NCBI GenBank assembly: GCA_032027125.1 | Contig: JAVSMQ010000001.1 | Coordinates: forward strand, 3,582,198 to 3,646,197 | Direction of reading: 5' to 3' | DNA: 64,000 nucleotides | Source: JANJTB01 sp032027125 | GTDB taxonomy: Bacteria > Bacteroidota > Ignavibacteria > Kapaibacteriales > UBA2268 | In this document: one piece after another, positions 20,019 to 29,617 of the stretch | How the letters are laid out: every line of letters starts with the position of its first letter | Numbering within the stretch: position 1 is the stretch's first letter | Translations under genes and position numbers: made by a program | The notes under the pieces: generated by a model | What the model was told of the DNA's origin: nothing | Database searches by the model: none | The model's input: the letters and a program-made list of their open reading frames with translations, nothing else

Positions 20019-20708
20019 ATGTACATTACCTATTTAATATTTTTGATTTTGAATATAGCATGTTATACTGAAACTAGCTATATTGATATAATTTCCAATT
20101 CGGTCAAGAAATATTCAGAAATTTCAAAAGACAGTTTAGGAAATAGAATGAAATACAAAATGGCTATATCTTACCGTAACTCTCATAATATTTCAAAACA
20201 AAGTTTTGAAATATTATATAAAGGCAGTAAAATTAAACTTATATGTGATGATTATCAATATTATGGTGATAGCCTGGTTGCAATATTGGTTTATCCTGAA
20301 AATAAAGAAATTTATGCTTTGAGTAAGCAAGGATATAATTCACGAATACAGAATATTAGTAATATGATTACAATTTTAGACAGCATTATTAAATCTTCAG
20401 AATTGGTAGATTTCCACTATCAAGGTGAAAATGCACATATCAGATTATTATTGAAGGATAATATATCTCCGCCTTATAACAGTGCGGAATTAACTTATAT
20501 TATCGATACTTTAAATAATGAAATGGAATATGTAAAAATAGAATATGCAAATCAGGATTATCAAATTAAAGAATTGGAAATAAGTTTTTTGCTCAATGAA
20601 AAAGTATCTGCTTCTGATTTTTTTGATTTGCCTTTAGGAGAAAATATATTTGATTCTGAGGGCAAATTGCGTGAAGAATATAAGGATTTTAATTTAATTA
20701 CGAAATAA
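20019..20708 (+). CDS. Small secreted protein between the two shell genes
   Basis: The 229-aa product begins with a hydrophobic signal (MYITYLIFLILNIAC) that may be a lipoprotein signal with Cys at residue 15. The remainder alternates beta strands ('FEILYKGSKIKLICDDYQYYGDSLVAILVYPENKEIYAL') and loosely resembles periplasmic LolA-like or outer-membrane accessory proteins, but I cannot assign a family. It is 26 nt after the first shell gene and 10 nt before the second, so it is in the operon. A role as periplasmic chaperone or export partner of the giant proteins is a guess from position. Confidence 0.7.
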   Translation: MYITYLIFLILNIACYTETSYIDIISNSVKKYSEISKDSLGNRMKYKMAISYRNSHNISKQSFEILYKGSKIKLICDDYQYYGDSLVAILVYPENKEIYALSKQGYNSRIQNISNMITILDSIIKSSELVDFHYQGENAHIRLLLKDNISPPYNSAELTYIIDTLNNEMEYVKIEYANQDYQIKELEISFLLNEKVSASDFFDLPLGENIFDSEGKLREEYKDFNLITK

Positions 20709-20736
20709 TATTTTCAAAATGTTAGTGATAGTCAAT

Positions 20737-23700
20737 ATGAAAAAAATAACCGGACCACCAATGTTTATAATAATATTAATTTTCTTGCTAATCCCTGCAA
20801 GCAAATCAATATCTCAATATAATAAGAATGATATGCCAATCCTGCAATTTGATTATAAATTTAAGCAGGATTCAGTTGTACTTAACGATTCTAAAATTGA
20901 TGATCTTATGGATGGATACCCATTCCCAAATAGTTATGTGAGTACAATAAGTAATCCATATTATTATTGTGAAGATATAAATTTTAAATATAGAGAACCC
21001 AAATTGGTTTTAAGTTTGAGATTGGGAAATGAAGATTATAAATTAGGTGATGGACAGTACAGTTGCAATATTGAGAATATTTGGATTGGAGTTACCGGAG
21101 AAGGTGATCCTGAAACAATTATTATTGATAATATACATATTGAAAGCAATGGGAATGCATCAATTAATCCAGAGGTTCTGAAATGCATAGATATATCATC
21201 TGAATTAAGCCGTGGAGCTATAGAGTTTCAAATTAACTCTATTGATTCCTATACTTTTACCAGTAATATTGAAAGTAGTATTATACTTGAAATGTTTTTA
21301 GTTTATGAACAATGCTTTATGCCACGGTCAACATCAATCAATGGTCCATTCGTTGAAATTGATTCACCAAATGGGATTGATTTGAGTTCAACAGATAATA
21401 AAGGACTTGTCACATTTAGTTGGGAACTTAACCAAAATTGCGAATTGATTTATCATAATTACCAACTTCAGATTTTGAAGTTGTATGATATGGATCCCAA
21501 TACAAATAATTATAAGTCTCAAGTTGACTGGAGCAAAGCATTTACTTTTGAAACCGGAAATAGTAATACTAATGTATCTTTGTCAATGGTAGAGGGGACA
21601 GGGTTCTATGTCTGGAGAGTTCGTCCGATAAGTAATTATTTTGACGGAGAAATTGCAAATGATAGAAATTGGGGAGATTGGAGCAGCACTAATTGTAGTA
21701 ATAATGAATTCAATAACGGAAATATTGTTTTACTTGATAAAACAAATCCAAATTCTTATTGCTGCGGTTTTTATTATAAGCAATTTGATGCTGATAAAAA
21801 TTGGAAATATGTCCGTAATTTTGCTGAAGGAGAAAAGGGTACTTCTGTGATGGAGACTATGCAGTACGCCGATAATCTTCTGAAAGTCAGACAGGAACAG
21901 ACTTTTATTTCAACGGACAGTACTAAACTGATGAAGCAGAATGTTTATGATTTTGTAGGTCGTAATGCTTTGACTACTCTACCGGTACCTGTTCAGGTTC
22001 AACCATATACTGAGAAGGCTCATCTCGGTTATTTTAATAATTTGGTAATAGGAAATATTTCGCGGGCTCTGTATACTGCCGAAAATTTTGATTTGAGTAC
22101 CTCTGTGTCTGATAATTTTAAAAATCCCGAGTCTGTCAAAGCGACAATAAGTAGCGAACCTTACATGTATTACAGCGGAGATATAAATTTCTTAAATTAT
22201 AATACGTTTGTACCATCCTCGGGAATTATACCTTACAATACAACAAATTTCTATCCTTTTGCAAGAAATTTATATGATCAGGATGGAACAGGCAGAATTA
22301 AAGAACAAAGCGGCTTTGGCGGCAATCACAAAATCGGTTCCGATAAAACTGTAAAAACTTATTATTCGGGAGTTGCCGATGATGAACTTGTTCCTATATT
22401 TGGGGCAGAAGCTCCCGATGCCGAAAAAGTACATAAAATTATTAATATTGATCAAAACGGTGTTATAAATTACACCTATCAACTAAGCAACGGCAAAATT
22501 TTAGCTACTTGTTTGAATGTTAAACAAACAAATGATTTAACATCACCTCTTAAAAATTTGGAATACAATTTGAATGAAACGGGGATCAATTCTGCAAATG
22601 TAATAAATGATCCGCATTTAAGTAAAATAGTCAATCAGACTTTCGAGTCAGAACAAAAAATAGGAGAAAATGGTTATGTTGCAACCGTACCATACACTTT
22701 TGCAGAGCCTACTGATATTATTTTCAGTTATACATTGAATCCAAAAAAAATTAATTTAACCGATATTTTTTGTTTACCTTACTGTCCTACTTGTGATTAT
22801 TACGTAACTTTAATAATTAGAGAAAAAGAAAGTGGTAATATTTTTGGGGTACCTAAGTCAGGTGAAATATCAAATTCTGCCGAAGATTGCCTTACACCCC
22901 CAAGTTTGGAACTTAGTATAAGAACTCAATTACCTTCTGGAAGCTATATTTTTGAAAGATATATTTATGTTAAAAATAAAATTCCAGGTACTGATCAAAC
23001 ATATCTTGAATTATATAAAAATGAACTAGAAAAAAAAATATTAGACCCTACACCGGATCCTTCTTTAATGAGAACGCTACAATCGGAAATTTTTGATAAA
23101 CTTGATGAGATTATTGCCGGAACAAGAACATTAAAAGAATTTTATACTTACTTGGATGATCTGGTTGCAGGACCTTATTGGAGTTATAATGAAACTGATA
23201 AAATTTATACGTATGAAAATAGTGCATACTGTTGCGGAAATATTACAATACCAAAATATGAATGCCCTGTTTGTGAAGGTTTTCCTACAGCATTATATAA
23301 CGGTAAAGCAGATTTTGAACAATATCTGTTGGATAACATTCCGGAAGATACACCAGAATTAAATGAACTTTTTTTTGATTCTGACGGTGGCTTATTATAT
23401 CCAAATGATGCAAATTATCCAAATGGAAGAGGTGCTTTTAATCAATTGATTGAAAATATGCTTGGTGAAAGCTGTTACGATTCTTGTAAACTATGGAATT
23501 GCTGGCAGTCCATTGTTGATAATATTGAATTACTCATATATTATGTAAATCCAAAAACCGGTGAAAAGATTTTAAATCGGGATTTCCATCTCCTTGACCA
23601 CTTCCTCCATTGTACCGGAAAAATTTATGATGGTCCTTCTACATCCGGTCCGTATGATCCCGATTTCGGCTACCTGTTAAAAGCACATAAATATTTTAAC

Positions 23701-26700
23701 AATTGCATTACAGAAAATTGTCAGGATTGTAAATATATTTATGAAGATTTATATGATTCACCTCAGTACATAGATGAAGTTAAAAATTGGGGTGCTGATA
23801 TTTGCGGAAATCCAACAACTGATAATGCTTCCGAAAAAAAATGGGAAGTTTATTATAAATGTATTTCCAGAGCAGGTAAGAATTTTGTTAACGATTACGA
23901 CCCCAATGGGAATGTGCCTAAAAAAATTAAAGATGCCGTTGCTGCAGAAGATGTCCGTGATTTTCTAGACGAATTGAAATCCGAATGTGAGTCAAATTGT
24001 GATAGTAAATTGAATTCATATATAGATTTGATTACTCAAGAATATAATAAGATTTATAAATCGGTTCAAGGGCAGCATCATACTTATAACGGTACAATTG
24101 CCGTTACTCTCAGTGAATCGGAATATTGGAGTGAATCGGCACATGATATACTATTAAGCACTGTACATTGTAAGGCAGCGGCATTAGTCAGAGTTTGCAA
24201 AGAAACATGTCCGACAATTTCCTATTCAGCCGGTCCTCCTGTTGTGATAGGGACCGAATATGAGTTTGATCAATATTTTAAAGCTAAGTATGGCTATTTA
24301 GATATAAAATTAGCCGAACCAGCTTGTCCTGAAGGTTATACTAATGTTAATCCCAGTAACGTTGTGACTTTTGATGATAATGCAGAAACGATAATTGAAT
24401 ATCTTAATCGTTTCTTACAAGAAGAAATTCTTGACAATTTAGAAAATGATAGCAGACCTTACAGAGATACATGCCGGATATTTGATAATTTCGTCAAGTT
24501 GTCAAAGGCATATTCTATGTTGTTAGGATCAAAACCGTGTTTTGCCTGGCTTGATTCGTGCGGTACGGACAGTGGTGGTGATTCGACTGTAATATTTTGT
24601 GATTCATTGCCTTACGGATACAAAGCTCATTACTACGATCCCGATGATTCTACTTTCTACAACGATTTCTGTTTTGATTGTGACGAATACGGACAATTTA
24701 AAAAAGATACCACTGTTGGTAATCTGAAAATACTTGGCGCAGACAGATTTTTTCAAAAGAGCGTGATTGATTTGTTTTACAGACAGGGTATAATGCCAAA
24801 CGATTCTCTTAATCCATATTACTTATATGGTATGTCAGCGGCTTATTCGGCTGCTTCTGCCCGTTTTTTAGGAAACTGGATTTATGCCTTTTTCCCCGGA
24901 ATTAAATATGAATTTGTTTATAAAAATGGGAAAATCTTATTAAAAAATACAATTAGAGAAAACGATTCTACAGAATATTCTTATTATTTTTATTTTTGCT
25001 GTATTGATACAACAGAAATAACCGGCTGTGATTCCTCTATTTGCTATAAGTGGATTGATGAATTACCTGAAATAGGTACCGACTTTGTTCTAAAACTTAT
25101 TACCTGCGATGAAAAATATGTAGCATTAATCGAATCCGATATTTATCAGCAAATACAAAAATGTATTGATAGTAAAAAACAGGAGATTGAAATTTCTTAT
25201 AAAGAAAATTGTCTTGACAATATTGACCATATAACTAATTTAAGTTTTGGTATTCATTATTACCATTATACTCTGTATTACTACGACCGGGCAGGCAATC
25301 TTGTCAGAACTGTTCCTCCAAAAGGTGTTGATATAAATCCTGCAAGAAATAGAGTCAGTATTGATCCTTTTCCTAATCATAAATACGGAACTTCATATAT
25401 TTATAACTCTTTAGGTCAGATGACTTCTACTCATAATCCCGATTATAATCAATATACAAACGGAACTCATACTAATTTATATTATGACCTGAAACAGCAA
25501 CTTAGATTTTCTCAGGAACCTAATCAAAAACAAAGGATATATCCCAATGCAACTCCGATTTATGATTATTCTTATACTCATTATGACGAATTGGGACGTG
25601 TGATTGAAAGCGGTGAGTTCAGTCCTTACGTAAATGAAACCCAGCCCATTCCAAATTCAGTTAATGAACCGGATATTTTAGTTCAAACTCCACTTACTAA
25701 TGCTTATCCGCCGAATTTTTGGAAGAAAATGATTGTCAAAACTTTTTATTCACAACCAGCACCCTGGCTGCCATTGCCATATACAATTATCTCCCATCCT
25801 CAGCGGAATCTCGAAAATCGTGTTAGTTTTACATTTCGGGATGAGGATGGACAGCCCGGGACCTCCTGGGACCAGGCATGGACTTTTTATTCTTACGACG
25901 CTCACGGAAATGTTGAGTGGGTGATACACAAATTACCGTTTAATATCGTTACTAAGGTTGATTATGAGTACGATTTAATTAGCGGTAGTGTGAAACGTGT
26001 AATGCATAATGAGAACAGAAAAAACGAATTTTTCTATCAGTACCGTTACGATGCGGATAACCGTCTAAGCGAGGTTTATACATCCAGACACGGTCAGATT
26101 TGGGAAAAGGATGCCGGATATGAATTCTATAAACACGGACCTCTGAAACGCATAGAAATCGGAGAAGATAAAATACAGGGTATTGATTATGCCTATACCA
26201 TCAACGGCTGGCTAAAAGCAATAAACGGAAGCAATATCAGTATGCCGAAACCGGATGTTAATGATTTGGGACGTGACGGCTTTACAGGCAGCGGCGAAAT
26301 TAATCCGCAGTTTTCATTCGATGAATTCGGTCAGCTTCTGAGCTATTATGACAATGATTATTTTTTCTTCTCATCGCCGCTTATCAAATACCCCTTACCG
26401 CCTCCCGGAGCTCCCGGCACTGAAAATCTTAATCTTATTACATATCATACATCCAAAGGTCTTTTTAACGGTAATATAAGTGCATCCGAATTCAGCTTCG
26501 GACCAAAAGGCAATGCCCTTTTAGGATGGACTATTCCGTTACAAAGAACCAAATACGGGTATTTATATCAATATGATGTGTTAGGCAGGCTGAAAGAAGC
26601 CGCTTTCCACTCAATGGTCGGTTTAGGCTCAGTACCACCACCATTCGATGTGTGGAATGTTTATTCTGATTCTGCATATTCAGCTTACTACCGTTATGAC

Positions 26701-28593
26701 GCAAACGGAAATATGAAAAATCTGCGTCGTTTGGGCAAGCCGGATAACTCAAAAGTTTTGGATGGATTACAGTATAATTACAAAATGTTAAACGGTTATC
26801 CGTCAAACAGACTTGAAACACTCATAGATGCAGGTACCCAAACCGATGTAATTGCATTGAAAAATGTAACCCATCCATATAATTACGACCATTCGGGGAA
26901 TCTCCAGACAGATATTGAATCGGATATTGATTTAATCGAATGGACTCCTGACGGTAAAGTCAGACGAATTAAAAAAATATCAGGCGAAGAAATAGTTTTT
27001 GTTTATGATGCCCGCGGCGACAGAGTCTGCAAGGCAAATTTGGGTCGTCAGTATGATTATTATCTCCGTGATGCCAATGGAGAAATCCTTGAAATTATAA
27101 CTGTGAAATTTCCTGTTATTTCTTTACCGTCAAATGACCCCTGGAGAATAGTCCCGGGTCATCCGTTCTTTATTACGTCGCTGCCGCCACCTCCACAAAC
27201 TTATTTAATTGGCGAGCAATGTCCGAATTCACCCTGGAGCGCATTGGATTCAGTAACAGCAAACTGGTCTTGCTGGGATACCACTTCGCTTGATAATACA
27301 TTTTACAACCTTAATCCATTTTTGAATGTTAATTATCAGGTAACACATACTCCAGAGTTTATTGCTCTTGCAAAGAACGAATGGTATATCTACGGTTCTG
27401 CGGGACAAGGCAGATTTGCACGGGCTTACCCGCACGCCGCCGACGAAAGGCAGGGCTATTCTAGTGAGTTATTTGTTTCTGAATTGATGGATGAGAAACG
27501 TTATCTCAAACAAAAGCAATATGAGCTGAAAGACCATCTTGGTAATGTGCGTGTGGTGCTGAGTGATATGAAAATACCGGTAAATGCAAACGATACACTG
27601 CCTCCGTTCAGAGCGGACGTATTGGCGGCATACAGTCATTACCCGTTTGGCATGCTCCAACCCGGTATGTATTCTGAAACAGGTACTACTTACCGCTTCG
27701 GATTTAACGGCATGCTGCGTGATGATGAAGTCAAGGATATTGGCTCAACGTTGCCGCAGGAAGAAGGAGTGGGGAACAGCTACGACTTCGGTGCAAGGAT
27801 GTATGACCCGAGGTCGGGTAGATTTTTCCGTTTGGATCCTTTTAGGACAAAATTTCCATGGCAAAGTCCTTATTTATTTGCAGGAAATAATCCGGTGGCA
27901 TATACAGATAAGGATGGGAAGTATAAAAAAACTGTTAATTATTATCAAGATTCTAAAGGTAATCAAACTGTATTAAGTGTAGTGCAAGACAATTGGATAC
28001 GCCCATTTTCCGTTGTTTTGTTTGGTTTAGTGCCAATTGCACCAAATGCAGTTGAATATGTCAGGTGGGATGATAAAGGAAATAAAATCGGAACATCAGG
28101 TGAACTCGATCTTTCAAATATAGGAAGTACAAGATATTGTGGGTATATTAATCCGCCTGATTTAGCTCCTGGAGAACCTGATTACAGATACCCTCCAATT
28201 AATTCCTTAGATCAAGCCGCCTTAAAACATGACCAGGCTTATGATGTTGAAGAGGTAAGAGGGGCTTCAGGAATGTTATTTAGCTTAGAAACGTTAAATG
28301 CAGATATAGAGTTAACAATGAGTTCACTTAATATTGTAAAAAAGTACATGATGAATGAAAAAGACCCAGTTTCAAAAAATGAAATTAGTTTTGAACAAGC
28401 TCATGCTGCAGGGGCTGTGGCAACATTATTCGCTGGTATGTCTATGCAAAAAGCATTAAGAACTGGAAGTGAAATATTAATAAATAAAGTTTCTGAAATG
28501 ACTAAATCAGTAAAAAATACAGTATCTGAATTATCAAAAGGTATTGAAGCTACTACTAATCAACAAATTGATCAACAAAATGAAGAGGNTTAA
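20737..28593 (+). CDS. RHS-core toxin protein with C-terminal phospholipase A2-like domain
   Basis: I chose the ATG at 20737 because it gives a normal signal peptide (MKKITGPPMFIIILIFLLIPAS); an ATG at 20719 adds six residues. The ~2618-aa protein has Cys-rich beta domains, then YD repeats (residues ~1500-2100: 'YYYDRAGNLVRTV', 'YRYDANGNM') and the RHS core 'YDFGARMYDPRSGRFFRLDP' at 2349-2368, followed by 'YLFAGNNPVAYTDKDG', where RHS proteins self-cleave. The variable tip has 'CGYINPPDLAPG' (C2468) and 'LDQAALKHDQAYD' (H2498-D2499), then an Asp in 'NADIEL': the Ca-loop, His-Asp dyad and distal Asp pattern of phospholipase A2. It is probably a membrane-attacking polymorphic toxin. The end is uncertain: base 28589 is N; with it the frame stops at 28593, without it at 'EEVNTHFK'. 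Confidence 0.85.
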   Translation: MKKITGPPMFIIILIFLLIPASKSISQYNKNDMPILQFDYKFKQDSVVLNDSKIDDLMDGYPFPNSYVSTISNPYYYCEDINFKYREPKLVLSLRLGNEDYKLGDGQYSCNIENIWIGVTGEGDPETIIIDNIHIESNGNASINPEVLKCIDISSELSRGAIEFQINSIDSYTFTSNIESSIILEMFLVYEQCFMPRSTSINGPFVEIDSPNGIDLSSTDNKGLVTFSWELNQNCELIYHNYQLQILKLYDMDPNTNNYKSQVDWSKAFTFETGNSNTNVSLSMVEGTGFYVWRVRPISNYFDGEIANDRNWGDWSSTNCSNNEFNNGNIVLLDKTNPNSYCCGFYYKQFDADKNWKYVRNFAEGEKGTSVMETMQYADNLLKVRQEQTFISTDSTKLMKQNVYDFVGRNALTTLPVPVQVQPYTEKAHLGYFNNLVIGNISRALYTAENFDLSTSVSDNFKNPESVKATISSEPYMYYSGDINFLNYNTFVPSSGIIPYNTTNFYPFARNLYDQDGTGRIKEQSGFGGNHKIGSDKTVKTYYSGVADDELVPIFGAEAPDAEKVHKIINIDQNGVINYTYQLSNGKILATCLNVKQTNDLTSPLKNLEYNLNETGINSANVINDPHLSKIVNQTFESEQKIGENGYVATVPYTFAEPTDIIFSYTLNPKKINLTDIFCLPYCPTCDYYVTLIIREKESGNIFGVPKSGEISNSAEDCLTPPSLELSIRTQLPSGSYIFERYIYVKNKIPGTDQTYLELYKNELEKKILDPTPDPSLMRTLQSEIFDKLDEIIAGTRTLKEFYTYLDDLVAGPYWSYNETDKIYTYENSAYCCGNITIPKYECPVCEGFPTALYNGKADFEQYLLDNIPEDTPELNELFFDSDGGLLYPNDANYPNGRGAFNQLIENMLGESCYDSCKLWNCWQSIVDNIELLIYYVNPKTGEKILNRDFHLLDHFLHCTGKIYDGPSTSGPYDPDFGYLLKAHKYFNNCITENCQDCKYIYEDLYDSPQYIDEVKNWGADICGNPTTDNASEKKWEVYYKCISRAGKNFVNDYDPNGNVPKKIKDAVAAEDVRDFLDELKSECESNCDSKLNSYIDLITQEYNKIYKSVQGQHHTYNGTIAVTLSESEYWSESAHDILLSTVHCKAAALVRVCKETCPTISYSAGPPVVIGTEYEFDQYFKAKYGYLDIKLAEPACPEGYTNVNPSNVVTFDDNAETIIEYLNRFLQEEILDNLENDSRPYRDTCRIFDNFVKLSKAYSMLLGSKPCFAWLDSCGTDSGGDSTVIFCDSLPYGYKAHYYDPDDSTFYNDFCFDCDEYGQFKKDTTVGNLKILGADRFFQKSVIDLFYRQGIMPNDSLNPYYLYGMSAAYSAASARFLGNWIYAFFPGIKYEFVYKNGKILLKNTIRENDSTEYSYYFYFCCIDTTEITGCDSSICYKWIDELPEIGTDFVLKLITCDEKYVALIESDIYQQIQKCIDSKKQEIEISYKENCLDNIDHITNLSFGIHYYHYTLYYYDRAGNLVRTVPPKGVDINPARNRVSIDPFPNHKYGTSYIYNSLGQMTSTHNPDYNQYTNGTHTNLYYDLKQQLRFSQEPNQKQRIYPNATPIYDYSYTHYDELGRVIESGEFSPYVNETQPIPNSVNEPDILVQTPLTNAYPPNFWKKMIVKTFYSQPAPWLPLPYTIISHPQRNLENRVSFTFRDEDGQPGTSWDQAWTFYSYDAHGNVEWVIHKLPFNIVTKVDYEYDLISGSVKRVMHNENRKNEFFYQYRYDADNRLSEVYTSRHGQIWEKDAGYEFYKHGPLKRIEIGEDKIQGIDYAYTINGWLKAINGSNISMPKPDVNDLGRDGFTGSGEINPQFSFDEFGQLLSYYDNDYFFFSSPLIKYPLPPPGAPGTENLNLITYHTSKGLFNGNISASEFSFGPKGNALLGWTIPLQRTKYGYLYQYDVLGRLKEAAFHSMVGLGSVPPPFDVWNVYSDSAYSAYYRYDANGNMKNLRRLGKPDNSKVLDGLQYNYKMLNGYPSNRLETLIDAGTQTDVIALKNVTHPYNYDHSGNLQTDIESDIDLIEWTPDGKVRRIKKISGEEIVFVYDARGDRVCKANLGRQYDYYLRDANGEILEIITVKFPVISLPSNDPWRIVPGHPFFITSLPPPPQTYLIGEQCPNSPWSALDSVTANWSCWDTTSLDNTFYNLNPFLNVNYQVTHTPEFIALAKNEWYIYGSAGQGRFARAYPHAADERQGYSSELFVSELMDEKRYLKQKQYELKDHLGNVRVVLSDMKIPVNANDTLPPFRADVLAAYSHYPFGMLQPGMYSETGTTYRFGFNGMLRDDEVKDIGSTLPQEEGVGNSYDFGARMYDPRSGRFFRLDPFRTKFPWQSPYLFAGNNPVAYTDKDGKYKKTVNYYQDSKGNQTVLSVVQDNWIRPFSVVLFGLVPIAPNAVEYVRWDDKGNKIGTSGELDLSNIGSTRYCGYINPPDLAPGEPDYRYPPINSLDQAALKHDQAYDVEEVRGASGMLFSLETLNADIELTMSSLNIVKKYMMNEKDPVSKNEISFEQAHAAGAVATLFAGMSMQKALRTGSEILINKVSEMTKSVKNTVSELSKGIEATTNQQIDQQNEEX

Positions 28594-29033
28594 TACCCAT
28601 TTTAAATAACTGTGGTAGACTGGGAACAATTCAATTATATGAATTTAATGTTACAAAAGCAGAAGTTGATTCAAATCTAACTCATATTATAATAGCAAAT
28701 CCAAATTTTGAACCACAAGGAAAATGGGCTGATAGGGCTAACGAAACGAAAATTCTATTAAAACATTTAAAATTTAAATTTCTATATTATCAATCGGATC
28801 CCGAGGAAATGGTTATGATTAGTTTTACATCAGATTCGACACGTTGGAAAGTATCTCCTAAGTGTACACTTTCAATAAAAGCCACTATAAGATATAATAA
28901 AAATCGTGATACTTTATTCTTTTATAAATCTGAGAAGCTCGAAAGTAATGAAAAAGAGCGATTGAAACAAAGGATTGAAAAAACCATATTAAGCAAATTG
29001 AAATATAAATATAGAAAGGTTAATCCTTGGTAA
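28580..29033 (+). CDS. Probable immunity protein to the RHS toxin (start hidden by ambiguous base)
   Basis: An open frame ending at TAA 29031-29033 runs back to the ambiguous base at 28589. If that N is spurious, the ATG at 28580 reads straight in as MKRLIPILNNCGRLGTIQLY, giving a ~150-aa protein that overlaps the toxin 3' end. The internal ATG at 28809 would give only 74 residues. The product has mixed alpha/beta character, no signal peptide and a basic C-terminus ('LKYKYRKVNPW'). Position directly after, and overlapping, a polymorphic toxin tip is typical of immunity genes. No family is recognised; the immunity role is inferred from context. Confidence 0.6.
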
Positions 29034-29078
29034 AATTGCAATATCAGAATTTTTTCACAAATTTTCCACTGCTTCAAC

Positions 29079-29366
29079 TGAATACTCCGTGTTGACGATA
29101 TTAAAGATCTTGGAGGTCCCAACTCACCTCCAAATGAGGGAGTAGGGAATAGCTTTGACTTCGGAGCAAGAATGTATGACCCAAGAGTTGGAAGATTTTT
29201 TAGTTTAGATCCGATGAAATTAAAATATCCGGGTATATCTCCTTATATTTTTGCTGCGGATAATCCAGTTTTGAATATTGATAAAGAAAGTAAATGGGCA
29301 GCGGGTATTCATCCTAATATTTTGGTTGTATTACTGACAGACTTTATTAACCTGAAGAGAAAATAA
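29079..29366 (+). pseudogene. Orphan RHS core/tip fragment
   Basis: The sequence encodes 'DDIKDLGGPNSPPNEGVGNS' then 'FDFGARMYDPRVGRFFSLDP' and 'YIFAADNPVLNID', a close match to the core end of the upstream RHS protein (DDEVKDIG..., YDFGARMYDPRSGRFFRLDP, YLFAGNNPVAYTD). It has no start codon of its own; just before it the FNGMLR equivalent contains an in-frame TGA ('CFN*ILR'). The tip after the core is only ~25 residues. This is the usual signature of a toxin tip displaced when a new tip/immunity cassette recombined into the core. Confidence 0.8.
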
Positions 29367-29534
29367 TGTACTGAGTAGTAATAGTCATGTTCTGAGAAAT
29401 ATAGTATAAGGACACGTTTGGGAAGTTCTGCCTATTTATAGATAAGGATTTTATCTCATCAAGAGCGTTTCTCCATTTCTAGCAAAACTTTTCAAATATT
29501 TTCACTTTTATTTGTACTTTGATTATGTAGAATT

Positions 29535-29556
29535 AGTGGTATACTTTAAGCGAAAT
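29535..29556 (+). repeat. IS21-type terminal repeat, single copy
   Basis: One plus-strand copy of the GTGGTATACTTTAAGCGAAA-type repeat, preceded by CTTTGATTAT as at 47.8 kb. It is the only notable item in the 250-nt gap (29367-29617) between the RHS relic and the restriction operon, apart from the 21-nt motif at 29410-29430. Confidence 0.45.
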
Positions 29557-29617
29557 AGCTAGTAAATACACATTATACGTACATTTCTAATTTCAATAAA
29601 TGGCTTAATATTTTCAT

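Noticed and set aside
27584..27976. 130-aa plus-strand ORF within the RHS core region
   Set aside because: Out-of-frame shadow; the RHS frame carries conserved core motifs through the same bases.
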